Notes: generated from the letters alone by a model not told the origin. A DNA stretch of 64,000 nucleotides from Spisula solida (GCA_947247005.1 OX365945.1:37626551-37690550), one strand, 5' to 3'; shown: positions 1-11,994, counted from the stretch's first letter. Numbers and translations are program-made.

Positions 1-477
1 ACTGTCTTCTATCCCAACCCTGTATAGGTGTTCTTTCAGCTTGCAGTGTCCAGATTGCAGTTGCAGCAATATCCTTTGGACAGTAGAACCATCGAAGTCC
101 ACTTCTTTGACGTCAATTTTCTTTTTGTATGTGTACAGTGCCCTACCCTTTTCTGAAATGTCCCACCTTCTTTGCCATTTCACCTTCATAGCGTTTAGTG
201 CTGCTGTCTTAACGTCTGCCTGAGAAATTGGGAGTGTTGACTCTGTGTCATCCATTTCAAATGCCATTTGGGCCGCTTCTTTCGCCAGCTTGTCCGCTAT
301 CTCATTACCTAGTATATTGGCATGACCTGGTGTCCATTCTGTAGTCAAATTAACTCCTTTTGCTTCTGCTGTATGCCAAAGTTGTTTGATGTCTGAAACG
401 AGTTGGGTATGTAATGTGCAGTTCCATCCAAGTGTAAGTACACCTTTGGCTGATTGGCTGTCTAAGTATCTAGTTTT
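1..477 (-). mobile_element. Non-LTR retrotransposon ORF fragment: RNase H domain and downstream C-terminal region
   Basis: The minus strand is open with no stop across the whole stretch and runs off the left edge. It starts in an RNase H motif (YLDSQSAKGVL), followed by the second signature WTPGHANILGNEIADKLAKE, and then a region with WQRRW, LLQLQSGHCKLKEHLYRVGI. This order (RNase H, then a tryptophan-rich linker, then a TGH/SGH-x-L-x-x-x-L block) is typical of the end of ORF2 in jockey/R1/I-type LINEs. The upstream reverse transcriptase is missing because the copy is cut at about 478 by a HINE inserted at a T run. Intactness over about 155 codons suggests a fairly young copy. The clade is not certain. 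Confidence 0.8.
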
Positions 478-1879
478 TTAGCTCACCTGTCACAAAGTGA
501 CAAGAGTGAGCTTTTGTGATCACTCTTCGTCCGTCCTCCGTTGTCTGTCCGTCCCTCCGTACGAATGCACCGGTAGTTGTGGGGTGTGGAACAATAGGCT
601 ATTTTTAGATTCCATTCATTCCGTCACTTGTGGGGTGCAAAATGCTACTTGTGGGTTGCAACCAAACAAAAGAAAGAACAAAAGAAAACCCCACAAGTAC
701 CGTCTCATGAGTACGTCCGCCCACAATTACTTGTGTAGACACTAGAGGTCACAGTTTAAGCTAAATCATTACTTGGTCACAATGATCATCTCAACAAAAT
801 CTAGGCCAAGTTCGATATTGGGTCATCCGGGGTCAAAAACTAGGTCACAAGGTCAAATCATAGAAAAACTTTGTGTAGTCACTAGAGGTCACAATTTTGG
901 CATAATCTTTATAAAACTTGGTCACAATAATCATCTGAATAAAATCTAGGTCAAGTTTGATATTGGGTCATCTAGGGTCAAAAACTAGGTCACAAGGTTG
1001 AATCATAGAAAAACCTTGTGTAGTCACTAGAGGTCACAATTTTGACCTAATCTTTATGAAACTTGGTCACAATGATCATCTCAACAAAATCCAGATTAAG
1101 TTCGATATTGGGTCATCCGAGGAAAAAAAACTAGGTCACAAGGCCAAATCATAGAAAAACCTTGTGTAGTCACTAGAGGTCACAATTTGGGCCTAATCTT
1201 TATGAAACTTTGTCACAATAATCATCTTAACAAAATCTAGGTCAAGTTCGATATTGGGTCATCCGGGGTCATAAACTAGGTCACAAGGTCAAATCATGGA
1301 AAAGTCTTGTGTAGTCACTAGAGGTCACAATTTTGGCCTAATCTTTATGACACTTGGTCACACTGATCAGCTTAACAAAATCTAGATTAAGTTCGATATT
1401 GGGTCATCCGAGGAAAAAAAACTAGGTCACAAGGCCAAATCATAGAAAAACCTTGTGTAGTCACTAGAGGACACAATTTGGGCCTAATCTTTATGAAACT
1501 TTGTCACAATAATCATCTTAACAAAATCTAGGTCAAGTTCGATATTGGGTCATCCGGGGTCATAAACTAGGTCACAAGGTCAAATCATGGAAAAGTCTTG
1601 TGTAGTCACTAGAGGTCACAATTTTGGCCTAATCTTTATGACACTTGGTCACACTGATCAGCTTAACAAAATCTAGGTAAAGTTCAATATTGGGTCATCC
1701 AGTGTCAAAAACTAGGTCACAAGGTCAAATCACTTTATTATGTCATTGGGTCTAAATGTGATGTAAATTATAAAGCATAAGACAATATGAAAACGTTGTA
1801 CATGCAATAGATGCTACCATTAGGGGTGCATGAACTACTAGGACAGGTGAGCGACCTATGGCCCTTTGGGCCCTCTTGT
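478..1879 (+). mobile_element. HINE family A, complete copy
   Basis: The head is TTAGCTCACCTGTCACAAAG with a hairpin formed by the CTCACCTGTCAC and GTGAC-AGAGTGAG halves, followed by a CCGT-rich microsatellite (528-570). About six units of a 145-bp core follow (TAGTCACTAGAGGTCACAAT recurs at about 876, 1021 and 1167). The tail, 1842-1879, has CAGGTGAGC complementary to the head and a near-palindrome TGGCCCTTTGGGCCC, ending CTCTTGT. A second element begins at the very next base. This architecture matches Helentron-associated elements. No coding capacity. Confidence 0.8.
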
Positions 1880-3986
1880 TTAGCTCACCTGTCACAAAGT
1901 GACAGAGTGAGCTTTTGTGATCACTCTTCGTTCGTCGTCCGTCTGTCCGTCAACAATTTTGACTTAATCTTTATGAAACTTGGTCACAATGATCATCTCA
2001 ACAAAATCTAGGTCAAGTTCGATATTGGGTCATCCGGGGTAAAAAGCTAGGTTACAAGGTCAAATCATAGAAAAACCTTGTGTAGTCACTAGAGGTCACA
2101 ATTTTGACCTAATCTTTATGAAACTTGGTCACAATGATCATCACAACAAAATCTAGGTCAAGTTCGATATTGGGTCATCTTGGGTCTAAAACTAGGTCAT
2201 AAGGTCAAATCATAGAAAAACCTTGTGTAGTCATTAGAGGTCACAATTTTGACCTAATCTTTATGAAACTTGGTCACAATGATCATCACAACAAAATCTA
2301 GGTCAAGTTCGATATTGGGTCATCCAGGGTTAAAAAACTAGGTCACAAGGTCAAATCATAGTAAAACCTTGTGTAGTCACTAGAAGTCACAATTTTGACC
2401 TAATCTTTATGAAACTTGGTCACAATGATTATCACAACAAAATCTAGGCCAAGTTTGATATTGGGTCATCTTGGGTCTAAAACTAGGTCATAAGGTCAAA
2501 TCATAGAAAAACCTTGTGTAGTCATTAGAGGTCACAATTTTGACCTAATCTTTATGAAACTTGGTCACAATGATCATCACAACAAAATCTAGGTCAAGTT
2601 TGATATTGGGTCATCCAGGGTAAAAAACTAGGTCACAAGGTCAAATCATAGTAAAACCTTGTGTAGTCACTAGAGGTCACAATTTGGCCTAATCTTTATG
2701 AAAATTGGGTCACAATGATCATCTTAACAAAATCTAGGTAAAGTTCAATATTGGGTCATCCAGTGTCAAAAACTAGGTCCAAGGTCAAATCACTTTATTA
2801 TGTCATTGGGTCTAAATGTGATGTAAATTATAAAGCATAAAAAAAAATGTCAAATAATAGGAAAACCTTGTTTACACTCTGGCGGCCTCAGTTTTGCTTT
2901 AACCTTCATAAAGTTTAGTCAAAATGTTCATCTTGATGACCTTAAGGTCAGTAGTTGTACCTCAATGAAATATAGGTCAAGTTCGAAGTTGGGTCATGTG
3001 GGGTCAAACACTAGGTCAATAGGTCAAATAATAGGAAAACCTTGTAAACACTCTGGCGGCCACATTTTTGCTTTAATCTACATGAAGTTGTGTCAAAATG
3101 TTTATCTTGGTAACCTTAAGGTCAAGTTCGAAGTTTGACTATGTTTAGCAGGTGAGCGCCCAAGGATCTATGATCCTCTTGTTGGTCAACTGTTTGCATA
3201 AATTGTTGATTTCTTGAAAGAAATGTGTCGGCTGTTGTCCACTAGGTCAATAGGTCAAATAATAGCAAAACCTTGTTTACACTCTGGAGGTCACATTTTC
3301 GCTTTTATCTTCACCAAACTTGATCAGTAGTTGTATCTCAATGAAATATAGGTCAAGTTCGAAGTTGGGTCATGTGGGGTCAAAAACTAGGTCAAAATGT
3401 CAAATAATAGGAAAACCTTGTTAACACTCTGGCAGCCACATTTTTGCTTCAATCTTCATGAAGTTTGGTCAAAATGTTAATCTTGGTAACCTTAACGTCA
3501 AGTTCAATGTTGGGTCATGTGGGGTCAAAAACTAGGTCAAATAATAGGAAAACCTTGTTAACACTCTCAGGTGGCCACATTTTCGCTTTAATCTTCATGA
3601 AGTTTAGTCAAAATGTTAATCTTGGTGACCTTAAGGTCAAGTTCAAACTTGGGTCATGTGGGGTAAAAAACTAGATCAAAAAGTCAAATAATTGGAAAAC
3701 CTGGTTAACACTCTTGAGGCCACATTTTTGCTTTATTCTTCATCAACTTTGGTCAAAATGTTTGTCTTGATGACCTTAAGGTCATGTTGGAAATCGGGTT
3801 GTGTTGGGTCAAAAACTAGGTCAATTTGTCAAATAATAGCAAAACCTTGTTAACACTCTGGAACCACATTTTTGCTTTAACTTTCAACAAGTTTTGTCAA
3901 AATGTTTATCTTGATGACCTTAAGGTCAAGTTCAAAGTTTGACTATGTTTAGCAGGTGAGCGCCCAAGGATCTATGATCCTCTTGT
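1880..3986 (+). mobile_element. Chimeric HINE: family A head and core, family B core and tail, with internal duplication
   Basis: The family A head (1880-1960) and A-type 145-bp units run to about 2800. The core then switches to B-type units (AACACTCTGGCGGCC, CATGAAGTTTGGTCAAAATG). The B tail, AGCAGGTGAGCG with hairpin AGGATCTATGATCCT, lies at 3144-3182 and again at 3947-3986. It abuts the previous element head-to-tail with no bases between. Confidence 0.7.
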
Positions 3987-4047
3987 TGGTCAACTGTTTG
4001 CATAAATTGTTGATTTCTTGAAAGAAATGTGTCGGCTGTTGTCCACT
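3134..4047 (+). repeat. Direct duplication of HINE tail plus host flank
   Basis: A block of about 110 bases at 3134-3246 recurs at 3938-4047 with essentially no change. It includes the B-type tail and about 60 bases of sequence beyond the terminus (GGTCAACTGTTTGCATAAAT onward). Copy 1 rejoins B-type core at CCACTA|GGTCAA and copy 2 continues into unique DNA at CCACTA|CGTACC. The offset is about 804 bases. An ACTA microhomology sits at the junction. Confidence 0.85.
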
Positions 4048-5649
4048 ACGTACCAAACCACTAATTTTATCAATACTTGGGACCTATAGGTAAATACAGA
4101 GTCAACTAAAAATGATAACATTAAGTCAGTCAGGGAAGGCAGCTTTCGACTTAACCAGCTGAGCACAGTAAACATAAAAACTTACAAGGCACTATGCCCA
4201 GCTCAACGAAACAACGATCCGCCCAAGTCCCACAGGTCAAAAGGCAAGTTGCGTCTATGTAAATCTTACCTAATGTAATGTAAAGTTTCTATTTTGTTGT
4301 GTATATATAGCTGATGATCTGTGGTAATTTAATGGATCAATCGTCGATCAATACCATTAACATGGGCGCATGAGAAAACGAAAAAAACAACTAGTAACTA
4401 AAACTACTACACAGAGTCCTAATTTCATAACTCTATCTGCATACAAACTGGATAGAGTATGAATAGCGCAAACAAATCAGATGGGGATGAAACACAAATA
4501 ACTGATAGGGTCTCGAATTTTGGCGGGAAAAATGTATGCAACAGTCCTGGGAAAAGGGTTGTTATAACGATATACCTAAAATATTTAGCTGAAGATCTGT
4601 GGTAAGCTTATGTATGAAACGTGGATCAATACTATCAACAAATGCAAAATATTGTAAATAGTGAAAAATAAGCACACTTGGAGTTTCTAGCTAAACTGTA
4701 ATATGAATGTTATGAAACCATGGATTGCATAAAGTTTGTCTGCTAAAACGGTTACATTTAACAGTGACATTTTTATCACCCCTGAAAAATCATTAGTCAT
4801 TTTACAGCATGTAGGAATTTATTTGCACAAATACATTTACTCATCGAAAACAACTTCATCAAAAAGTGCACACAATACAAGCAAATAAAATATAATTCAA
4901 ATGTTAGTGACAAATGTTCTTAAAAATGTTGAAAATTACGGTTTTGCTGGCACTCACTCACACGTTTCTTGCTCAAATGAATTGGTTGTGGAGAAATAAC
5001 ATGGTTAAAATCGTAGTGATTTCAAAATTGGTATTTAATTCAAATACGGAGGATTCCCCCCAGTAAAAATCAACGCAGTTACTTGCTCTTGCAGGACATT
5101 CAAAATGTCATGTCGATTACATGACCAGGGGTGTCAATATTCCTGATTAATCCCGAATTCCAGATTAACCAATCCTGAAATAGCTATGATTTCCGACCAA
5201 AATAAAAGTTATCAGATGAAAATATCTTGAGAAATGACAAAGTAATGGTCAATTTAATCTGTTCTGAAGGGTTTTCTGAAACAATGTGGTTGAAGGCATC
5301 TTGTTTGGCAAAAATGTTCGGCTGAATATGTTTTGGGATTTTTAATCTGGCACGGTTGACACCCCTGCATGACCCGACGGTCGCTTTTTGGTCAATCACA
5401 TGTAAAATGGGTTGGAAATGACTTTGACAGTCATAATGTGTCTCTCTCTTGGGTAATTGGAGTTTAGCATTGTAGAAAAAAGTGGTGTATGATAAAGGTT
5501 GATGCCAAATATGTGACACTATTTTCACGACTAATGTGCAACTCCTCTTTAGTTGAGTGATTCATTTTCATGGCCGTTGAGAAACTGGGAAACCCCACAT
5601 GAATTCCCCTGCAAACACCTCTAATGAACTTTATTCTTATTTGATTAAG
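4048..5649. other. No recognised gene; 5' flank or 5' UTR intron of ADCK1
   Basis: Low-complexity AT-rich sequence. Two weakly similar segments (AGCTGATGATCTGTGGTAA near 4310 and AGCTGAAGATCTGTGGTAA near 4589, each followed by TGGATCAATA) suggest an old duplication. A TATATATAG string sits near 4302, but nothing ties it to a transcription start. No convincing coding sequence. Confidence 0.5.
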
Positions 5650-5677
5650 GTGTGTGCTGTGGTTAGAACTTAAAAGT

Positions 5678-5818
5678 ATGTCTGTGTCCAGATTGAGAGA
5701 GGTGGTGAAGTATGGCAGTCTCACAGTGTTTGTTGGGGGTGCAGTCTACCTCCTACAGAAGAATGACTGGGAGATGTCAACCATTGGTGTTGTCAGATTT
5801 GGACGAGCTGCTGTTGCT
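5678..5818 (+). CDS. ADCK1: ADCK1 coding exon 1 (start codon, mitochondrial membrane anchor)
   Basis: This exon has 47 codons, residues 1-47. The start is ATG at 5678: an in-frame TGA lies upstream at 5642-5644, no other ATG lies between, and the protein then starts within about three residues of the human length. Residues 12-26 are hydrophobic (YGSLTVFVGGAVYLL), the likely membrane segment just after a short basic N-terminus (R5, R7, K11), as expected for a mitochondrial inner-membrane or intermembrane-space protein. The exon ends in the family-conserved VVRFGRAAVA. The donor is GTAAGA at 5819. A plausible acceptor (TTTGATTAAG, ending 5649) could begin a 5' UTR exon at 5650, but no promoter is identifiable. 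A HINE begins only about 14 bases after the donor. Confidence 0.9.
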
Positions 5819-7904
5819 GTAAGAATATTTTTTTAGCTCACCTGTCACAAAGTGACAGAGTGAGCTTTTGTGATCACTCTTCGTCCATCGTCCGTGCATC
5901 GTCAGGCCACATTTTTAGCCTAATTATTATGAAACTTGGTCACAATAAGCATCTCAACAAAATCTAGGTCAAGTTCGATATTGGGTCATCCGGGGTCAAA
6001 AACTAGGTCACAAGGTCAAATCATAGAATAACCTTGTGTAGTCACTAGAGGTCACAATTTTGATCTTCTCTTTATGAAACTCATTCACATTAGTCCGGCC
6101 CGAAATCCCCGAAATTTGACTGAACCTTGCATTGGAGTATAAAGTTTTTTTCTTTTCTGATTTCAGTAGACAAGACCTTTCGAATAGAATTTCTGACGGG
6201 TGACATTGTGTCACCCTTGAGCATTTTGAGAAAATTGGGGTAAAAGTTCCAAAATATTAACGAAACTGCGAATTTTTGGAATCGGTGAACTACATTGTTA
6301 TTTATCATCATATTTTATAATAAATCACATTTATATGTAGTTATTTAGTTGCAGTTGAAGACTGCATAGTTTTAGTGTCGTGTATTTATGCAAAAGGAGG
6401 TATTTTTTGGGGTAAAACGTTAATATGTGCATGGAAAAGTGCGAATTTTCGGAATCAGTGGACTTTAACGTCATAAGCCATTATATTTGGTAAATAATCG
6501 CTGTGATAATTTTATAGTGACTTGCGATGAAGATATTAAACACCTTAAGCTAGGCTATGGTACAAAATGTGGTATTTTGGGGGTATAACGTTAAAAAGTG
6601 CATTTAAAATGCGCTTTTCGGAATCGGTGAAATTTAACGTCACTGGCCATTATAGTTTGTAAATAATCGCTGTGGTAATTTTATAGTGACTTGTCATTAA
6701 GATATCAAACATTTTAAGCTAAGCTATGGTACAAAATGTGGTATGTCTGGGGTAAAACATTAAATAGTACATGTATGGCGGAAAACTGCATTTTTTTGGA
6801 CTAGGTAGACCAGGTACAATGTCATGTATCTTTTCTGTGTGATTAATCAATATGAATGGTGTTAATAACCTTCCAGTTTTGATATCAAACGTCCTAAGTT
6901 TGGCTATTGTGCAAATGCATAAATTGGGGTATACATTGTAACTTCAAATTATTAAGAAAAAGGGCGAATTTTTCGAGGTGGTAGACTACACAGTCTTTAA
7001 TCGTTTTATTTCATCGTAAATCCAACATGTACTTATTAACATGTAGAGTTTAAGATATCAAACCTATGTGTAATGTTATTGAGATAACTATGTTATATTC
7101 GGATAAAATGCTATAAAATATAAACGAAAAAAGAGATTTTTGGAATCTGTAGACTTTATTGCCCTTAGATATTTATATGATATGTATCCCGGGTCATAGA
7201 AATGACTATTCTAGCCGTGTGTAAGTTACATCATATACCTATTACTAGCAATGCCCAACAGAACTAGTATGTGTTATCCCCTATAGACTATGAGATGATG
7301 CTGTGCAAGGCAAATATAGATTTTAATAGAGCCAGTAATGACTTCTCCATAGTGCTGAGTACCCGAAACAGTAATTAAATTATTAGCAGCGTCAGGCGCA
7401 GTAGTTGATATCCTATCCCGCTAGGAATGACTACTGGTATACCAGGCAGTGTTTTGCCACCCTCATAGAACCAGGAATACCTGTTCACAGCAGTTCATAT
7501 AGAGCATAGTAGGGCTATTCTCTGCAGTGTTCAATGCCATATAAAGTCTGGAATGACAGTTTTAGACATCACAAAACAAGGCGAAACTGTGCCAGGTAAA
7601 GTCAGAACATCCCAAATAGATCAAGGAATGGCTGTTCACAGCAGTACAAGGTTATTAATCCATACGATCATATCACTGGCACTCGACCAGACAAACAACT
7701 CTATACATGGCCATGGCTTATAATCTATACTTTCTGGGTCATACATCACAATGACAATCAGTGGTACACTATTAAGTTAATATTGTGTATGTTATAAAAT
7801 TAGTACCCCACAGAGCAACAAAGAGCAGTTTCAAACTGTGTTGGGTACCAAATAAAGCAAGGAATGGCTGTTTCATGTCATGTATGTGTCCGAATTAAGC
7901 AAGG

Positions 7905-7990
7905 AATGGCCTAGAGGTATGGCGCACGCTTTGGGATCGAGAGGTTCCGGGTTCGATCGCACTCTGCACCATTGCTTAATTTCTCTCAAC
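7905..7990 (+). mobile_element. tRNA-derived SINE head
   Basis: GGCCTAGAGGTATGGCGCA resembles a tRNA A-box region, and GGTTCCGGGTTCGATCGCA about 30 bases later contains a B box (GGTTCGATC). Stems are imperfect, so this is a tRNA-like SINE head rather than a tRNA gene. The body may continue to about 8200. Confidence 0.5.
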
Positions 7991-8659
7991 AAGAATAACC
8001 TACAATGCCCACTCGACAAAGGTGTGAATTGGTGCTTTTGATGATGTGCATGTTCGATATTTCTGGACGCCGTATCTCGATTTTGGCGGCACACATTCCA
8101 GAAGAGAACTAGTCTCCACAGGGAGACTGGAACGCAAGTATCCTTAGGTAGCCCAATGCATGTCAAAGGGTGGCTGAACAGCTGAATATCTAAAAGTGGC
8201 CCTCCAAAACTCTGTAACGTTTTAACTTTAAATGTCAAATGTACTGTTTGATACCCTATAGATTTCAAATGGCTGCGTCCAGTACTATTGTGTTTCAAAT
8301 GAAGTCAGGAATGCCTCTGTCAGGCATAATTCAACCAGGGATGGCTTGACAGGTAATATATACTTCTTATAAATTCAGGAATAATCATTGACATGCTTCC
8401 AACAGTATTAGGTAACCCTTTTAGGTCATAAATTGCTATGCTATCCTTTGGAGCTGGGAAAGGATGTGTTACATACCCCATAGAGCAATAAATGGCAGAC
8501 CCAAGCAGTGTTATGTAGCATATAAAGCCACGAATTACTGTGTCTGATAGTATTTGCTATCTCACAGAGCAGTGCTAGGTACCACAGAAGGCATATGCCA
8601 AAAAGTGTCAGGTGACCCGTGGGCTCCAGGAATAGACACTATATACAAAAAAAATTATG

Positions 8660-8920
8660 TTAGGTAGCTTGTGAAACAAGTTCTTTCAACTCATATTAAT
8701 TAATCACGCCCGGCGACTAAGTATTGATGTTATTCATCGCTATGGTGGTATGAGAGAGAAACCAGCGTCCCATTTATGCTAAGTATATATGTATATGCAA
8801 GGGAATAACTCCATGGTAGCATTTTATATCGTCTTTGGTATGACCAGCCTGGAATTGAGCCTGGGACATCCCGCAATCGAAGCGAACGCTCTACCACTAG
8901 GCTATCGATAAGTGACTGTA
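8660..8920 (-). mobile_element. tRNA-derived SINE, copy 1
   Basis: On the minus strand the unit reads GATAGCCTAGTGGTAGAGCG (A box), CGCTTCGATTGCGGGATGTC, then a degenerate B box (GGCTCAATTCC), TCATACCAAAGACGATATAA, and ends near TTGTTTCACAAG. The same modules occur in the same order at 48676-48905 on the plus strand, which establishes a repeat family of about 235 bp. Confidence 0.7.
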
Positions 8921-10672
8921 CACAGCAATATATAGTATCGATAGCGCTAGGGCTAACTGTCATGCAGGGTTACGTACGTACAGAGCCAGCAATTGCTGAG
9001 CCAGGTACCACAAAGAGTAACGAATTGCCTTGCCAGGAAATTAAAGGTATCCAATACCATACGATAAGCAGCAGTGGCCTGTACCCAATAAGATGAGGAA
9101 TGGCTGGTGGTGGTGAGTACTTTATATGGCTATGTATAGGTTTACATTTGTTTTCTGGCTTGGCTTTATTAAATGGTGGTCAGTGCTCAGTAGGTCTTAG
9201 ATTGTTTGTACTCATAGGACATTGAATGGTGGACTACTCGGCCTAGCAAGCTTGTACTCAGTGGTGGTGGGTACTCTATATGACATGGCTTGTGATGCAT
9301 TTATCTGGTTCTAATGGGTACCTCGTATGTTCAATAATGGTGGACTTGGTGTTGATGAGTAATACAAAATAATAAGGCCGGAAATGGCTTTATGTAGTAA
9401 AATCTGACTTGTCCGTAGATTAAAAACGTTCATATAGTTTTAGCGATGTTTTACCCAATACATCGCATTTAGCTTAAAGCATTGCATTAGATGATAGATA
9501 ACTTGAACTGCAGATGATATGTACCACTCACAGTGATTTACTATCAAGTTAAATTGATTATAACAGAGTAGTAAACATATTCCCAAAAATCATACTTTTC
9601 GTGACAAATGTGTATGTTCTATCCTAAAATTATATATTTTGCACCATACCATGATTTAAGATGATTGTTATAATTAATAACACATTACTATAGATCATAT
9701 TATAGTAATTACAATTGTAATTACCAAATAAAATGATCCACGACATTGAAGTCTATCAGTTCCGAAAATTCGCACTTTCCGTTATATTCTTAAGTGTTTA
9801 CCCCCAAAATTCCACATTTGTACTAAAGTCTTGCTTAAGGTGTTTAATATTGTCATCGCAAGTCACTATTAAACTATCACTATGATTATTTACCAAATAT
9901 AATGGTTTATGACGTTATAGTCCACCGATTCCGAAAATTCGCACTTTTTCACGCACTTTTTAACGTTTTACCCCAAACATACCTCCTTTTGCACAAATAC
10001 ACGGCTCTAAAATATTGCAGTCTTCAACTGCAACTTAATAACTACATATAAATGTGATTTATTATAAAATTTCATTATAAATAACAATGTAGTACACCGA
10101 TTCCAAAAATTCGCAGTTTCGTTTATATTTTGAAACTTTTATCCCAATTTTCTCAAAATGCTCAAGGGTGACACAATGTCACCCGACAGAAATTCCATTC
10201 GAAAGGTCTTGTCTACTGATATCAGCAAAGAAAAAAACTTTATACTTCAATGCAGGGTATCTTGGGTTTGGGGCCGGACTACATTGATCATGTCAACAAA
10301 ATCTAGGTCAAGTTTAATATTGGGTCATCTGGGGTCAAAAACTAGGTCACAAGGTCAAGTCATACAAAAACCTTGCATAGTCACTAGAGGTCACAATTTT
10401 GACTTTATCTTAATGAAATTGGTCACAATGATCATGTCAACAAAATCTAGGTCCAGTTTGATATTGGGTCATCTGGGTTCAAAAACTAGGTCACAATTTC
10501 AAATCTAAGAAAAAACCTTGTGCAGTCTCTAGAGGTCTGAATGTTGGCCTTGTCTTTATGACAGTTGGTCACAACGATCATCTCAACAAACTCTAGGTGA
10601 AGTTCGATATTGGGTCATCCAGGGTCAAAAACTAGGTCATTAGGTCAAATCAAAAACAAAACTTAGCTTAAA

Positions 10673-10945
10673 GGTGCTGCCTCACAGATTTGGCTAAAAT
10701 TTTTGTATTATCGTGATTTTCCAACCTAACCAAGTATTGATGTAATAGAAAGCCACTGACGGTTGCTTTATGAAAGATTTGGTGCAAATAAGCAATTTTA
10801 ACCACTCTCGATATCGCCACTGAGTATTTATTTCTTGAAAAAAAAACGCTAAGTTTCCTTCCAACATGCTTTGTGAATTATGTAATTCATGCGTGATAGA
10901 ACTGTAACAATTTTATTTTATCTTTGCAATACACCAATATGCTTC
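10673..10945 (+). mobile_element. piggyBac-like MITE, internally deleted and right-truncated
   Basis: It begins TTAAAGGTGCTGCCTCACAG and follows the 45460-46006 copy closely (AAGCCACTGACGGTTGCTTT, TGTGAATTATGTAATTCA), skips the middle of that copy, then matches it again at TTTGCAATACACCAATATG. The right inverted repeat is missing. It lies inside a family A HINE. Confidence 0.7.
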
Positions 10946-11099
10946 TTTATAAGACAATATGAAAACCTTGTACATGCAATAGAGGCTACCATTAAGGGGT
11001 CTGCATGAACTTCTAGGACAGGTGAGCGACCTATGGCCCTTTGGGCCCTCTTGTATCAATAATTTTCTGTGACCATGTTAAAGAAACCGAGTTTATTTT

Positions 11100-11994
11100 T
11101 TTAGCTCACCTGTCACATACTGACAAGTTGAGTTATTGTGATCACTCTTCGTCTGTGTGTGCGTGTGTCCGTGCTTCAACAATTCATTCAAACGTCCACT
11201 TCTCCTAAACCACTTTACCAATTTCAACCAAACTTCATAGGAATGTTCCTTGGGTGGTCCTTTCTAAAAATTGCTAAAAGAATTGTAATCTATAGATAAA
11301 TCTTGTTGCCATGGCAACCGATAGGAAAATCTTTTGAAAATCACCAGCTGGCCAGATTTCAAAATAATTTTACAGAAATAGATGTTGGGTGACCCTCTTA
11401 CAAAATTGACATTTTTGTCTTGATTCGTCACAAAACATGGCCGCCTGGATGGGTGGGGCGCTGTTTTTCCCTATATATCTATAGTAAAATCTTTAAAAAT
11501 CTTCTCCTCTAAAAGTACTGGTTGGATTTCATTATAAATTGGATAAGTTGTTCCTTGCGTGGTCCTTTCTTAAAATAGCTAAAAGAATTACATTCCATTC
11601 AGATCTCTGGTTGCCATGGCAACCGATAGGAAAATCTTTTTAAAAAATCATAAAAAATCAGATTTCAGAACAATTTTACAGAAATAGTTGTTGGGTGACC
11701 CTCTTACAAAATTGACATTTTTGTCCGGATTCATCAAAAAACATTGCCGCCAGTGGGTTGGGCGCTGTTTTTCCCTATATATCTATAGTAAAATCTTTAA
11801 AAATCTCCTTTATTCATGTTAAATGGGTAACAATGTTCTTTCTAAAAATAGCTAAAAGAATTATAATCCATGCAGAACTCTGGTTGCCATGACAACTGAT
11901 TGGAAATTTTTTTTAAAAAAAACACATAAAAAATATGGTTCTACTTGATCAATGTGCACAGGTGAGCAACCTAGGGCCCTGTGGGCCCTCTTGT
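11100..11994 (+). mobile_element. HINE family D
   Basis: The head TTAGCTCACCTGTCACATAC is a family A variant, followed by GT-rich microsatellite (GTCTGTGTGTGCGTGTGTCC). The core has two and a half units of about 275-310 bp marked by GCTAAAAGAAT (11267, 11578, 11851) and TTGCCATGGCAACC. The tail has ACAGGTGAGCAACC, hairpin GGGCCCTGTGGGCCC and CTCTTGT. Confidence 0.75.

Larger units (their letters stand above)
7190..9400. repeat. Degenerate minisatellite core of the long-arm element
   Basis: A variable motif of about 50 bp, roughly GGTACC-N-ATAAAGCAAGGAATGGCTGT, recurs through the interval with much drift (for example near 7430, 7620, 7840, 8460, 9080). The same motif in complement forms the array at 32395-34340. 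Two tRNA-derived insertions interrupt it. No credible gene. Confidence 0.55.
6091..10281. mobile_element. 4.2-kb element with about 1-kb inverted arms and minisatellite core
   Basis: The ends are exact inverted copies, TAGTCCGGCC and GGCCGGACTA, and the next 100 or so bases match in inverted orientation (for example TAGACAAGACCTTTCGAAT at 6170, its complement near 10198). A sub-terminal hairpin GGGTGACATTGTGTCACCC is present at 6200 and, in complement, near 10165. The arms consist of degenerate units of about 172 bp beginning GGGGTAAAAC (6236, 6409, 6580, 6749, 6926). The flanking HINE sequence reads CAT on both sides (6088-6090 and 10282-10284), a 3-bp target duplication. No transposase is visible, so it is non-autonomous. 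Foldback-like; superfamily unknown. Confidence 0.75.
5833..11053 (+). mobile_element. HINE family A, interrupted by two other elements
   Basis: The head starts at about 5833 (TTAGCTCACCTGTCACAAAG), 14 bases after the exon 1 donor. Core sequence occupies 5890-6090 and resumes at 10282-10672. The tail region resumes at 10946 (ACAATATGAAAACC) and ends with CAGGTGAGCGACC, hairpin and CTCTTGT at 11053. The interruptions are the long-arm element 6091-10281 and the piggyBac-like MITE at about 10673. The flanks of both insertions continue the HINE sequence. Confidence 0.75.

Noticed and set aside
41..223. Plus-strand 60-codon frame
   Set aside because: Shadow of the minus-strand RNase H frame.
478..3986. 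CRISPR-like repeat array
   Set aside because: Units of about 145 bp are contiguous with no unique spacers, in eukaryotic intronic or flanking DNA.
4300..4312. TATA box as ADCK1 promoter
   Set aside because: AT-rich string 1.4 kb from the start codon with no supporting initiator or conserved context.
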